DNA of 64,000 bases from Athripsodes cinereus (taxonomy: Eukaryota > Arthropoda > Insecta > Trichoptera > Leptoceridae): positions 4,464,001-4,528,000 of the forward strand of contig OX388310.1 in NCBI GenBank assembly GCA_947579605.1, given 5' to 3'. Positions within the stretch are counted from its first letter, which is position 1; each line of letters begins with the position of its first letter. Below the pieces are notes generated by a model, which made no database searches, had not been told where the DNA came from, and saw only the letters and a list, made by a program, of their open reading frames with translations. The position numbers were made by a program, and so were the translations under genes. This document shows, one piece after another, positions 22,345 to 34,164 of the stretch.

Positions 22345-22735
22345 ACAAAAACTGTTGAAACTTTATTTGTCGGATATTTCAGAAGTCCAAGGACTCCTAT
22401 TTATCCGTTTAGGGGACAATTTATTTAAATTTCAACTCTCTCTAGTCTAGTACCACTATGCCAGTGTTGGCATCTCCGACCCTACTATGTACGTCAGTGA
22501 GCGGGGGACCCGGCTGACGTAGCAGATCCCATCTTGAAACCCACACATCCACAAATGTCTTTAAGTGTGAAGCGTTCGTGGCATTTAAAAACACTTCCCC
22601 AAACCAGATGGGTCGAGGAGTGTCAACAGTCATACCCAGAATCATTTCCTCTCTTGCATCCATCATCAAAGGACATTCCCAAAGGATATGTTCCGCATAT
22701 TGAGCTCCTGTCCCTCATGTGCACCATGGATTATC
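22345..22735 (-). mobile_element. RT-J LINE C-terminus and 3' UTR
   Basis: On the minus strand the frame down to 22442 reads AEHILWECP, then ATNASHLKTFVDVWVSRW and a stop after NTGIVVLD. An H...C-P pair before the end is the usual zinc-knuckle-like tail of Jockey/R1/I-type LINEs. The 3' UTR has the AAGTCC-AA-GGACTC hairpin near 22390 and ends in an AAATAAAG-like block. Confidence 0.75.
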
Positions 22736-22849
22736 GATTAATGCTTACTCAAAAAGTTTACCTCTTAACTGTATATATAATACAAGCATTTATTTATATT
22801 TTGAACCAAAAATACACTTCCCTTCAGCCTATGAATGTAATAAAAAGTT

Positions 22850-22995
22850 GTTTTGTGATATGTGTCACATAGTTTCGAAATTCGCTATAACACATTTTCA
22901 CGAAAATTGAGTTATATAATATGTCGTTAGATTTGTTTTGTGATATGTGTCACAGAGTTTCGAAAATTGAGTTATATAATATGTAGTTAGATTTG
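22850..22995 (+). repeat. Imperfect tandem duplication
   Basis: TTTTGTGATATGTGTCACA, then TTTCGAAA-type sequence, then GAAAATTGAGTTATATAATA and GTTAGATTTG occur twice in a row. The second unit has lost about 20 internal bases. No known family matches. Confidence 0.6.
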
Positions 22996-24059
22996 TAATT
23001 AAATAATCTATAATTGTAGAAAATTGGTTCTTTCAAAACACTTACCATTTGTACAAAAAAATTTAAAAGAATCCCGCTGTACCTTTGAATGTGTATTTTT
23101 ATATCCTCTATAACTTGAGCGACCAATAGAAGTTATTTTAATATAAATATAAAATGAACAGTTTATTTCTATTCAATATCAAAATTTAGTTTTAAATTGA
23201 TTAATCTTATTTTTTTTATTTATTAAACAAGCAAACATACAGTCTTTTGGCACATATTAAAAAATAGTACATTACGTAAATATTTGACCAATGAAGTTTG
23301 CGGATATTACAAGCGTATCGGTGTTTACAATCTATAAAAAGAAAAATCGTGAAATGGATTCATCAATATCACTTAACATAACAATACTAAAACAAAACAC
23401 ATGACCATGCAGTAGGCCATTGGCAAAAACAAAAAAATATATCAACGCTCCAAAATAATAAACAAACTTGGTTGATTTCAGGAAAGTACGTAAAATACTT
23501 GTATAGTAGTTTTTATCGAATTTCTCCGAATCACAAAAATATGTTATAGCGGATTTCGAAAGTCTTCGACACATTTCATTTTAACTACTTTAAAGTGTGA
23601 AAAAGTCCGTGTCAAAGGTAAAAAGATTTCTGCTCAAAGAATTTGCAAGCGACTTGTTTTTAAAATATTACGAAACAAAAAACTGTTGTTCAAGAGAAGA
23701 AAATTTTCGCAAGACAAAAAGGTGACTTTATATTAATTTTCTGTACAAAATGGTTGTAATGCTTATTTGTAAACAATAAAGTTATTTTATTTTGAACTAT
23801 ATTCATCAAACCTCTATGTTTTATCATATATATTAAAACCTTCAACTCCTTTTTAATGTGTATGCATTTATAAGTATTACATTAAGAAGCTTTTCAAAGA
23901 ATTGATGAATGCATCTCACGAAAAAGTGGAAAAATGTATTTAATAAAAATAAGAAAATAAATATGTTTCATTACTCAACATAAGTATGTGAGATTCCGAT
24001 AAAGTTATTAAGGGGATGGGGGTTGGGGGATGAGTTAGTAATAAAATGAAATATCTTAC
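22996..24059. other. Intron or flank without recognisable elements
   Basis: This lies immediately 3' (minus strand) of the exon at 24060-24145. No further exon is visible, so the next one is outside the window or too short to see. Confidence 0.45.
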
Positions 24060-24145
24060 CTTATAAATGCCGTACGAGAGCACAGCACTTAGACTGACCA
24101 TAAAGAGCTGCGTGCCTATAATGGCGCAATAGGCTATCTGAACAC
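24060..24145 (-). CDS. Exon of a membrane-protein gene (third visible exon)
   Basis: The exon is 86 nt. The acceptor reads TTTTATTGATTGCAG and the donor AAG then GTAAGATAT, both strong. It enters in phase 1 (two bases complete a Gly codon) and leaves in phase 0. It encodes a hydrophobic segment, VQIAYCAIIGTQLFMVSL then SAVLSYGIYK, long enough for one transmembrane helix. Codon use is richer in G/C than the surrounding intron (GCC, CTC, GGC, ACG). It joins in frame to 55311-55398. I do not recognise the family; small insect four-helix membrane proteins are the nearest idea. Protein function is unknown. Confidence 0.65.
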
Positions 24146-24666
24146 CTGCAATCAATAAAATGCGAACATTACTTCAAGTGATAATATACTAAAGTTGTAT
24201 ATAACATTACATATTATTATATTAGATAGTATTGTAGGATCTAAATGCAACGACATGTATTACATATAATATGTATAAACAATGCATGGAAGACTTAGAT
24301 GCAACACCCATACCCAGGATGATATGAAAAATGTCATTCTGCTTAACAAATGCAAATATACATTATTTTTATGCTTCATGGAGTTTTCGGCAAAAAATAG
24401 AGCTCTCACGCTTCACTATTCGTAGTATAAACATATAACCTATTATGTGAAAACACAGTGAGTTCTCTTTGAGCAAACAAAAAAAGCTGTTTTTTTATAT
24501 TGTGTTAAAAGCAGTATAAAAAAAGTTAGAATCGTTACTTTATTGACGAAATGGTGCACCAGAATTTTAACCTAAAAATAGGATTCTTTTGATATTCATC
24601 ACCTTACGTAATATTATTATTCTCTTTAAATTAACTTTGAACATCAATTCAGCTTTTGGCCAGTGC
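24146..24666. other. Intron start region, nothing recognised
   Basis: This is the acceptor-side end of the 31-kb intron on the minus strand. It is A/T-rich with no repeats I can name. Confidence 0.45.
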
Positions 24667-24850
24667 GATTTGGCTAAACCAAGCCTATATTGGCAGAAAA
24701 AAGAAGCAAATCTGCGTGTTAAAAGACTTAGTTTGAAGTGGGCAAGGGTCCTGAAAGAAGCATATTGGATAGGGATGGCTGAAGGAATTACCTAGGCGCA
24801 ATAGAACGTTGACCAAACTTGGACAAAGACAAGAGGAGATGAAGGTTCAT
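24667..24850 (+). mobile_element. RT-H LINE 3' scrap
   Basis: One frame reads RVKRLSLKWARVLKEAYW, and the following bases ACCTAGGCGCAATAG and GGACAAAGACAAG parallel the copy at 44006-44205 (VCVERLSLEWPEVLEAAVDRD, YLGAMGPRPN). Frames are broken. Confidence 0.7.
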
Positions 24851-25206
24851 GTGTAAATATGTTCACAATCTGTAAAATTTATTTTATCATTTTACTACGT
24901 ACTGAAATGTTATTGAATTGAAAATATGTACAGTTTCATATTCACAGGACATATAAAAAGAGTTACTATAATCGAAATTGCAGGGTGTTACATATTCATA
25001 TGTACTTATATGGAGGCTTGTATTACTAACATAGGATATTCAGATTAGACGATCAATTCTCAAAGTAAGTATATCGCTTTATTCGCACTTCTTGTGAAAT
25101 ATTGTGCTACAAGCATTGACCTAATAGACTGAAAATGCAAACAATTTTTCTAAGAAATTATGTTCCAAAATAAAATTAAAAAAATATGCTGTTTCACTCC
25201 ATAAGA
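24851..25206. other. Nothing recognised
   Basis: This is an A/T-rich spacer between RT-H and the SINE-1 pair. Confidence 0.4.
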
Positions 25207-25310
25207 TTTTTTTTTTAAAGATATATCTGGGTTATGTTATAAGCCCAAATACAACCTTATACACCTTTCATAATAAGCTAAAAGCTTATGTCGTGAAAAG
25301 GGAGTTTGCC
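25207..25310 (-). mobile_element. SINE-1, 5'-truncated
   Basis: The poly(T), the GATATATCTGGG block and the body hairpin are present. It stops at GAGTTTGCC, just before the tRNA head. It faces the plus-strand copy at 25425-25594. Confidence 0.85.
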
Positions 25311-25424
25311 ATTAAGATGATAGTGGTCTCTACTCACACTTCAGTATTCCGCATCCTTTGTACCTGAGTAAGCAATGAAAGGACTTTAACGATTATAAAA
25401 AAATATGATTTTTTTTCCAAGTCT

Positions 25425-25594
25425 GAGTTTGTCGGTAGCCTGGAGGTAGAGTCTCGGCCTTCAGAACAAGGGGTCCGTGGTTCGATCCCAGGTGCCGGCA
25501 AACTCCCCTTTCACGGCACAAGCTTAGTGTGAAAAGTTTATAAGGTTGTATTTGGGTTTATAACAAACCCAGATATATCTTTAAAAAAAAAAAA
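25425..25594 (+). mobile_element. SINE-1 copy
   Basis: Full head with B box GGTTCGATCCC at about 25480-25490 and the terminal GGTTTATAACAAACCC. The body hairpin is shortened by a deletion (ACAAGCTTAGTGTG). The A tail is 12 long. Confidence 0.9.
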
Positions 25595-27489
25595 CACAAA
25601 AGATACTATGCACCTAAAAATATAACCTATAGGAATATAATGTAAACTGTGGTGATTGTTGTAAAAAGGTGCACTTCTTATAAATATAAGAACCATGAAT
25701 ATATACTTAATGAACACTAACATATTTTTATAAATGTATCTACTCGTACAACAATAGACTAGAGGGAGATAATAATATATGATCGTATCTTTTCGAATCA
25801 ACGCTCGTTTAAAATTGATTGATATGAAATTAAATTGGTCGCAAAATTTGATTGGCCGCCTAACCAATTCTTCTTTTGAATTTCCAGTCTATGCCTATTA
25901 AAGGTCATTGGCTACAAAGAAAAAATAGAGACTATTTTCTTTTCTCCATTTTTTTCCAAATTTCTGTGCTGAATATTGCCTCTGGCTTGTTATAGAAATG
26001 ATAGAAAAAAATAAAGAAAATAATATTTTTTCTGAGTCACTTCATTACTCGAAGACAATACGTTCTTACCCACATACATACGTTCTCATCCCATTCAATA
26101 TTATGAATTGTGTTATACAACTTTATCACAAGCCACATTAACCTTTAACTGAGACAATTAATGCTTTGTATTACTACAAAATTTACAGTAATTTTGTTCA
26201 AACTAGGATTAGCTTTCTCTGCACAATTTTTATTTTAACGAATCAAAAGAAAAACTTTTAGTTTTTTTTGACAATATTTTCTCGTTTTAAATTTTTTTGA
26301 CGTGAAACTTTGTTGCAGAATATACTCCATATAAAGTCGTGATTGAGACTCCTAACGTCAGCATAAATGAATGTATCATAGAAAAAAATACCCTAACAAC
26401 GAAATATGTTGCTTGGAAAAATAAAAGCTGTGTTTCATTAGTAAACTATTTCTGGATACCCTTAACAGACCAAATATAATAGTTTCTAAGAAGCACTGCC
26501 CCAACCACAAACAATCCAGATCCTAACGAACTTATATTATTTATAACTGGGATCGCATTGGCCGAAGGCTATTATGGTCCCAGTAGAATATGGTGTCCTT
26601 TTAATAATTATTATTGTTGAATGTAAAAAAATCACATATTTAATTAATATTTAGAAAAATGTTAAAATTTTATTTATTATTTAGAACAATTAACAGTAAT
26701 TGCCTTTACAAGTATATAGATAAACATTGAAGTATTGCATTATCATTCGACGCATAAAAATAAACAAATACACAAAGTATTAACACAAATATCATAACTA
26801 TACTCCAACTTAAGTCAATAAAATAAAATTCAAATACAAATATTATATATCTTGAATAAATTCAAAAATATAAATTTCATTTGAGTGTATAAACTTTGAT
26901 CTTTAAGTTTTAATTTAATGAAATTATTTATTTTTACGACCGTCAAACTTTATTTAAGACCACACACTTGTATACTTAAAGTTCATACCAGTTATTAATT
27001 AAAATGTATTGTTCTTAAACAAGCACATTTATAACAGAGGCAGTATCATTTTAAATATCTAACATATTGTTTTAGTGGTAAAGCGAATGTAATAATATTA
27101 TTTAACTGCTTGTGATTCTATGTTCTAACATAATGTATATTTACATCTTACTTAATTGAATTTGAGATGTCTTCATTAAACATAGACCAAATTAACAAAG
27201 AGGTTTACAATCAAACACATTTATCATAGTTTTGCATTGAAAACTATATTATGTATTTGCGTGGATTAATATGTGTATAACGCAGATCCACAAACTTTTT
27301 TAATGATGCGGTAGATCACTAACCCTAAAAGCTTCATTTTTACACGATACAGAGAGTTGAGTATCGTTTTCATTAGATTATGTAAAAGCAATATTATAAA
27401 AGCCCTTGTGACAATAAATATTTTAAATAATCAGTAAATAAGCACCTAATTAAAAATGATTTAAAATTTATTTAAATTTGAAAAGATTT
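25595..27489. other. No gene recognised
   Basis: The stretch is A/T-rich throughout. A slightly G/C-richer piece at about 26490-26600 (CTGGGATCGCATTGG) has no visible similarity or open frame. A (TTTA)-type run at about 26670 may be a minus-strand LINE tail. Confidence 0.4.
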
Positions 27490-27735
27490 TTTTTAAACCT
27501 ACATTAATAATTAATAAGAGGCTTGTTCTGACTGGAAGTGTGGGGGCAAAAGAGCTAGGGGGCGTGCACCAATGAGATGGAGTGAGCAGGTGAAGGGGGC
27601 AACAGGGGGGACCTTGCATGAGGCGCTGCGAAGAGCGAAGGATCGGAGTCGCTGAAAGCGTTTTGTCCACACCTATACAAATGATGGTCACGATCTTCAG
27701 CACTGAGGGAGTGACAACAAAGAAGAAAAAGAAGA
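27490..27735 (+). mobile_element. RT-I LINE 3' end
   Basis: One frame reads RGRAPMRWSEQVKGATGG, then TLHEALRRAKDRS, the post-RT tail of a LINE. It is followed by GTCACGATCTTCAGCACTGA and an AAGAAGAAAAAGAAG-type tail. The same 3' UTR, inverted, lies at 50928-51035. Confidence 0.75.
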
Positions 27736-28784
27736 ATAATGATCACTGAGAAAAGTTTGCAACAGACACCTCATTCACACAATACAGTGATAACGACTTT
27801 TTCAAAGAAACGAAAATCGTTTAAGTCCTTAAGAGCTTTGACTGGTGCATGTGCATTTTACCCTACTTACAGGAAGTGCAAAGTTTTCACCCTATTCTCA
27901 TCTCGTAAACCTCCATTCATGCATTATTTTATTCCTTTTTTCAGCCCTGAACTCTTGAGAAACCCGCAGACCCCTGGACTGTGCATATGAACCATTTTAG
28001 AAACTCGTGTTTTATATATAGAAACTCCCTCTACATTAATTTATTGATAATAATGGAAAATAATGCGTTCTAAGGTACTATGTACCACTATTATTAATTC
28101 TACTAGTGATATTAATATGATTGGAGGCAATGTTGGTACAAACATTTGTTACATAAACTAATTAAATCCTTTGAATGAGGAATGAACGCAATCTTTCCAA
28201 GTAGTATGTATGAATCTACATACGTATGTTGAACCTAGTTAGAAATTTAATGAATCCGTGTCACATGAGAGTTATTAATCCCAGATTTCTATAGAAGACA
28301 ACTTATAATATAATATACAATGTATTTTGAAACCCGTTTGAGTGTGTTTCATAAGATTATGAGGATAATAATATATTCATTCTTCAGTATGGTATTCAAT
28401 GGCATTATCATTCACCCCACAACGTTTTTCATCAAACAAATAGGCCTCGTCCACTCGGAACAAATTTTCTCCGATGCTCAGAATTTCTGTTGAAATTCTT
28501 ATTATTTATTTTTTTAAAAGCGGACTGCATTATGAAAAATGGTTATCCATATCACGGGAAATTTATCAAGTGAAAAAAAAATCAACCTAGTCACCCCTTT
28601 CCCTTATTTCCCTTTTCCCTTATTCTTAACAACTTGAAATATTTGTGTTGCGTAGGTTCTTATATTGTTGGGAATACCCAAATAAATTAGGTGTTTATTA
28701 TGTACGAATGTACAGACAACTATCATTCAATAATTTGTTCATACTCATTGAACCGTATAATATAGTAATTTTCATCTATCAATA
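27736..28784. other. No gene recognised
   Basis: Short frames only, the longest 83 codons at 27739-27990, without similarity or splice context. Confidence 0.4.
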
Positions 28785-28915
28785 ATGTAACGAGAAATCA
28801 CGGTCGTCCGAAAATTACGTGGATCTAATTGAGTAAGAGAAGTTGACGTGGAGTAAGCGAAAGTGGCGTATAAAGACAGGTCAAATTTGCATTATATCCT
28901 CTTAGATACCCCACA
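28785..28915 (+). mobile_element. RT-B LINE scrap
   Basis: CACGGTCGTCCGAAAATTAC, then GTGGATCTAATTGAGTAAG, then AAGTGGCGTATAAAGACAGG follow the RT-B C-terminal order (GRPxxTW...). The SINE-3 at 28951 follows at once. Confidence 0.5.
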
Positions 28916-28950
28916 AAGAAATCGATAAATATAATTAATGTATAAAAGAA

Positions 28951-29200
28951 AGTGGAGCACCCGGTAAAGAATTGGTCTCCCACTCTTTTCCGTAAGTTTT
29001 CGAGTGTCCTGTAAAAGGCAGGTGTTCGAAAAAATTAAGACATTTTACAACTTAAATTCAGCGATGAGGTTTGCCATCCATCCTGAATGTCTTGATTTTA
29101 TATTGGCACAGAGAGGACAGCTTGCATTGTTTCTTACATACAGCTGGTCTGCTGGCTACCCCACTTGTGGGATATACCGTGATGGTATAGAAGATAGGTA
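28951..29200 (+). mobile_element. SINE-3, near full-length reference copy
   Basis: Runs from GTGGAGCACCCGGTAAAG to CCGTGATGGTATAGAAG, about 250 bp. Other landmarks are TCGAGTGTCCTGTAAAAGGC, CAGGTGTTCG and GGCACAGAGAGGACAGCTTG. No tRNA, 7SL or 5S head is evident. The last 40 bases match the RT-B 3' end at 49855-49895. Confidence 0.8.
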
Positions 29201-29815
29201 CCCAAATATCCCAGGTCAATAAGTTTAAATATTTGGCAACAACCACTATGCCAGGAGGTAATATTTGATCAGAATTACCGTTCCGCATAAACGCTTCCAA
29301 CGGGGCTTTCAATAACATGGACATAATATGGGGCGCGTCTGGAATCAGTAGGAGGACCTAATACCACCTGTTCAATGCCTGTATAATACCAATACTTCTA
29401 CTTATATTATTATGGCTGTGAGTTTTGGCACATAGCCAAGGCTCAAGATGGATTTCGGATGTTTGGTCGTATGCACGTTGAACATGTCACAAATTATACA
29501 CTCACAAAAAAAATACAGTCACAAAAATCTGTTGTCTCTGTAACAAAGGAAAGACTGTGGTCCTAGTTGGGTCATCTTTCGAGAATAGCCAGTGATAGTG
29601 AAACAAAATAAGCAGTGAGCTATCTTCCACATAGATTCCCAGATATTCTTCTTTTACAGTACAGCATTAGTATGACAATGACGTCAGAACACCAGAAATT
29701 TCGTGTGAAGATGTGACTCAATTAGTGCAGAGATTTTCTGAATGGAGGAGGTTGATTTACGTCTTGTGTCCCCGAAAGGAGCGTTGAAAGGTGAGGTTAG
29801 GTAAGGTTAGGTTAG
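29201..29815 (+). mobile_element. RT-C LINE, degenerate
   Basis: One frame reads KFKYLATTTMPGG and ELPFRINASNGAFNNMDIIW. Later parts parallel the 9974-10600 copy (CCAAGGCTCAAGATGG, TTTTCTGAATGGAGGAGG). Several indels and stops make it a dead copy. It abuts SINE-3 directly. Confidence 0.75.
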
Positions 29816-31404
29816 ATATTTGCAGAAAATAAATTCTGAGAAAACTCGCAGGAGAAAAAACTGTTTATTCTTTGACTAATGATTATTAAAAATTCTCAGA
29901 TATCTACAATGCAGAGCAGCAAATTCTTAGAAACCCAACAGAAATTCTAAGTAATCTGAGAAGATATACTGTCGTCGTATTTTCCAACTTTCTAGAAAAG
30001 ATTTAGGATTCTAAGAAACACACCTCATATAAAAGAGAATCCACGTTGATACTTACCCATTATTGTCAGAAGACATAAAAGATACACAGTACTTTCTACA
30101 CTTAAAATAATAGATACATTGTTTCTATATATATTCTATGAGTACGTTTACTGAAATTTCAATACAAAGAAAACTTTGAAAAGCACAATGTTTCTGAACT
30201 TCGCCATATCTGAAGTTATTTTATTGTAACGTATTTTCAAAAAGTTTTCACGTATTGAAATAGTTTCATCTTCTTTTTTTCATATGGTATAAGAGTATCA
30301 AAGTTTCAATATTTTATTTTACGGAAAAAATATTTCTGATAGGGTGGAGGTTTGTTTGTACATTCACGTGCAACGTTCTAATCACGTTTTTCAGTAAGAA
30401 CAATGAAATTATTATAATGCAATTATTTCTCATTTACCTCGAGGAACTCCGCTTAAACTTTTGATTGAATATAATTACTCCAAGTCATATTGAACTTTAT
30501 ATTATCAAGTTATGTAGGTACTGCAAACTTTCAACAAAATTATCTAGACAACATTTTCATTGAACTCGTGGAAGAAAACTGAATGTATTATAACATTGTG
30601 AAAAAATATATTTCATATTCATCGAGTTGTAAGACTAAAATAGATATCTCAAAATTTTAGAAGTTTTCAGTAAGCCTTGAAAAAAATGATTTTTTTATAT
30701 GATTTTATTGGCACTTATAATGTGGTAATTACGAAACATTTTTAAAATATTTAGTTATAGTAACTATGTACTGCACCATATAAATTAAAAATATTAATTG
30801 AAATCTCGTCTTATTTACATAAAATCTTCATTCAGTGGAATAGCACCGATTAATTTGTATATAAATTATATTCAGTGGAACTGCTGGTTACCCCACAAAG
30901 TGCCGTGTTAATGTGGATGCATGACGGACCACAAGTAAGTTATCGTGCAATTAATTTTGTTTTTCCAATATATTTTTAGTTTTCAGTTTGCTATGTATAT
31001 TTTTTTGTAACAAAATGATTATTTTAAAACCTTGTTGGGTAATCTTATTTTTTACTTGTATCTATTTTGTGAATATATATATCAAATAAATAATTAAATA
31101 AATCATATTCAGGCCTTGTTATTCAAATAACGAAGGTCTTATTACTCGTGTTAATTGTTGGCAAGAAGGTACCGCAAGTATAATAATATAATTTTTATTT
31201 TATTATAGGAATCTTCCATCTAAACACTGATGCAGTGAATCATTTATTTATTTATTCTATTAATCTACCGAGGATTGGTATAACGAGCTTACGTTAGACA
31301 TTTTTTTGCATATATAATAACTTCAAATTTCAAACTTTTGTGACGCATTATACTAGATGACAGCTCAATTTTAAAATAACTTGTCTTATGTTTTTACTTG
31401 CTGT
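29816..31404. other. No gene recognised
   Basis: This is A/T-rich sequence without recognisable families, just 5' of the RT-E insertion. Confidence 0.45.
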
Positions 31405-31418
31405 AGATATAGTTTGTT

Positions 31419-34150
31419 AAAAATTTGCCAAAAATTGCATCATCGACTTCAAGCCTGTAGATGAACGAATATGTGTCCTCCGTATTAGAACAAGGTTTTT
31501 CAATGTGTCAATGGTCAACGTACACGCAGAGACTGAAGACAAGGAAGATGTAGTCAAGGATACCTTTTACCAGAAATTAGAACAGGTATTCGATTCAGTA
31601 CCTTCCAATGATATAAAGATTGTCATAGGAGATCTCAATGCAAAGGTTGGCAAAGATACATCATATCAACACATTACAGGAAAGCACAGTCTGCATACAG
31701 AAAGTAATGACAACGGATCCAGGTTGATAGACTTCGCAGAATCAAGGAATATGGTAATATCGTCAACACAATTTCCTAGAAGAGATATCTATAAATGGAC
31801 ATGGACTTCCCCAAATGGGAGACATCACAATCAAATAGATCACATACTAATAGAGAAAAGAGGAGCCTCTAGCATTATGAATGTCCGAACATACAGAGGC
31901 GCTAACTGTGATTCAGACCACTACATGGTAGTAGGTACGTTTAGGAATCGTATTTCAAGCATCAAATCGGGCAAACAACAAAGTGCACCAAAATTCAATA
32001 CAGAAGCACTTAAAACACCCGAAGGCATGGAACAATATCATAATAGACTTGCAGAAACCCTGCCTGATGAACTAGGAGATGCGATTTCCCACGAGACATT
32101 AGAAGATGACTGGGAAAAGGTTAAAAATGCTATCCTGACTGCAGCGGAGACAGGAATAGGAAATAGACCGAGAGCATGTAGAAATCCTTGGTTTGACGAT
32201 GAATGCAAGCAGAAGATAGACGAAAAGAATATGTTGCGAAAACTATATCTGGAAAGAGGCACAAGAAATAAAAGACAGGACTACGAGAATGCCAGAAGAG
32301 AAGCCAATAAAGTATTGAGGAAAAAGAAGAGGGCTTATATGAATGGTATACTGCTTAAGATGGAACAAGATTTTGTGGACAGTAATACGAGACAAGCCTA
32401 TAAAGCGGTCAATGTGTTCAAAAAGGGCTTCAAACCGAACACTAGTTTATGTAGAGATAAAGAGGGAAACATAATAGCGGACCCGGAAAAGATAAAACAT
32501 ACATGGAAAGAATATTTCCAACAAATTTTGAATCCGAATCTAGACATGGCAAACGAAACGACGGAAATACCCATAGAAGATGATCAGGAAATTAATCCCC
32601 CCTCTCTTACTGAGGTAAAGTTGGCCTTGAAAATAATGAAGAATAATAAGTCACCTGGGATAGATAATATACCGTCAGAATTCTTGAAATATGGAAATGA
32701 ACACCTTCACAGACTGCTGCATGGATTGCTGCTTAAGATATGGGATTTAGAGACAATTCCTGAAGAGTGGCAAATGAGTATCATATGTCCCATCCACAAG
32801 AAAGGGGATAAACTCAAATGTGATAATCATAGAGGAATCTCGCTGTTAAATACTGCCTATAAGCTGCTAACTACTATACTCAAGGAGAGGGTTGAATGTT
32901 ATGCAGAGAATATCATAGGAGAATACCAGGCCGGATTCAGAAGGGATAGGTCAACAAGTGATCAACTATTTACAGTACGCCAAATACTTAGTAAGTGCTG
33001 GGAGTTTGATGTGGACCTGTACCAACTGTTCATTGACTTTAAACAGGCCTATGACAGTATTAAGAGAGAGAAACTGTACAACATATTACTGACATTCAAA
33101 ATACCCGCTAAGTTAGTTAGGCTAATTAAAGCAACCATGAGCAACACGAAATGTAGAGTGAAGGTTGGAGGAGAGCTCACAGATGAATTCATAGTGTCCC
33201 AAGGTCTCAAGCAGGGTGATGGACTAGCGCCCACTCTTTTCAATCTAAGTCTAGAATACGTCATACGCCAGACATACCATAACAATACAAACCCTTGCAT
33301 ATACTTCCAAAGCAGCCAGATAGTTGGATATGCGGATGATCTCAATATAGTAGGAAGATCCCTGACAGCCATAGAAGAAGTCTTTGATCCATTAGAAACG
33401 ACAGCCAAAGATATAGGTCTAGAAATTAATGAAAGCAAAACCAAAATAATGAAACAGTCTAGAGGTACGAGAAACATCCCTCTATATGTCGCCCAATTCA
33501 AAGAAAGATATAACTTCGAGGTGGTTGATGAATTTTCGTATTTAGGATCAACCATCACAAAAGACAATGAGGATCATGTAGAGATCAGAAAAAGAATAGC
33601 GACGGGAAACAAAACATTCTTCTCACTTCTCCCAGTACTCAAATCGAAAAATGTCCACAGAAAAACAAAAATCACACTATACAAAACTATAATTAGAACA
33701 GTTGTGACATATGGGTGTGAGGCATGGACAATGACAGCAAACTCAGCAGAGATGCTGGATAGATTTGAAAGGAGAGTACTAAGGAAAATCCTGGGCCCTG
33801 TGAACGATGGCGAAGCCTGGAGAATAAGATTCAATGATGAGTTGTATAATATCTATAAGGCTCCCAGGCTCTCTGTACATGCTAGACTGAACCGGCTAAG
33901 GTGGGCCGGACATGTGCAGAGAATGCCGTCTTCACGGGTACCAAAAAGGATCCTTGAGGGTCATCCTGGAGGGAGAAGAAGAGTTGGCAGACCTAGGCTG
34001 AGATGGGAAGACGAGGTGAAGAAGGATGCCAACCACTTACTACAGGCAGCAAACTGGAAGGCGGCAGCGGCAGACAGGAGGAGTTGGAGGCGAAAGTTGA
34101 CGGAGGCCAAGGCTCGATATGAGCTGTAGAGCCATCGAAGAAGAAGAAGA
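31419..34150 (+). mobile_element. RT-E, RTE-like LINE with exact 14-bp TSD
   Basis: The duplication AGATATAGTTTGTT lies at 31405-31418 and 34151-34164. The 2.73-kb insert is 5'-truncated within the endonuclease and ends, only 21 bases after its stop, in (GAA)n. A short 3' UTR and a microsatellite tail are RTE features. It is probably the youngest element here. Confidence 0.95.
31421..34129 (+). CDS. Endonuclease (partial) and reverse transcriptase of RT-E
   Basis: Open frame of 903 codons including the stop; codons from 31421 already match the endonuclease (IIDFKPVDERIC), so later starts are not natural. Endonuclease/exonuclease/phosphatase remnant: NVHAETEDK, IGDLNAKVG, NQIDHIL and CDSDHY, with the N-terminal catalytic part missing. 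RT core: NNKSPGIDNIPSEF, IICPIHKKGDK, YQAGFRRDRST, FIDFKQAYDSI, GLKQGDGLAPTLFNLSLE and YADD (nucleotides 33329-33340). C-terminal tail: YGCEAWTMT, LRWAGHVQRM and GRPRLRWEDEV. All RT catalytic residues are present. Without its full endonuclease and promoter it is unlikely to mobilise itself. Confidence 0.9.
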   Translation, partial: KFAKNCIIDFKPVDERICVLRIRTRFFNVSMVNVHAETEDKEDVVKDTFYQKLEQVFDSVPSNDIKIVIGDLNAKVGKDTSYQHITGKHSLHTESNDNGSRLIDFAESRNMVISSTQFPRRDIYKWTWTSPNGRHHNQIDHILIEKRGASSIMNVRTYRGANCDSDHYMVVGTFRNRISSIKSGKQQSAPKFNTEALKTPEGMEQYHNRLAETLPDELGDAISHETLEDDWEKVKNAILTAAETGIGNRPRACRNPWFDDECKQKIDEKNMLRKLYLERGTRNKRQDYENARREANKVLRKKKRAYMNGILLKMEQDFVDSNTRQAYKAVNVFKKGFKPNTSLCRDKEGNIIADPEKIKHTWKEYFQQILNPNLDMANETTEIPIEDDQEINPPSLTEVKLALKIMKNNKSPGIDNIPSEFLKYGNEHLHRLLHGLLLKIWDLETIPEEWQMSIICPIHKKGDKLKCDNHRGISLLNTAYKLLTTILKERVECYAENIIGEYQAGFRRDRSTSDQLFTVRQILSKCWEFDVDLYQLFIDFKQAYDSIKREKLYNILLTFKIPAKLVRLIKATMSNTKCRVKVGGELTDEFIVSQGLKQGDGLAPTLFNLSLEYVIRQTYHNNTNPCIYFQSSQIVGYADDLNIVGRSLTAIEEVFDPLETTAKDIGLEINESKTKIMKQSRGTRNIPLYVAQFKERYNFEVVDEFSYLGSTITKDNEDHVEIRKRIATGNKTFFSLLPVLKSKNVHRKTKITLYKTIIRTVVTYGCEAWTMTANSAEMLDRFERRVLRKILGPVNDGEAWRIRFNDELYNIYKAPRLSVHARLNRLRWAGHVQRMPSSRVPKRILEGHPGGRRRVGRPRLRWEDEVKKDANHLLQAANWKAAAADRRSWRRKLTEAKARYEL

Positions 34151-34164
34151 AGATATAGTTTGTT

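Noticed and set aside
18481..24059. Further exons of the membrane-protein gene
   Set aside because: No segment with an acceptor, an open phase-0 frame and a donor was convincing by eye.
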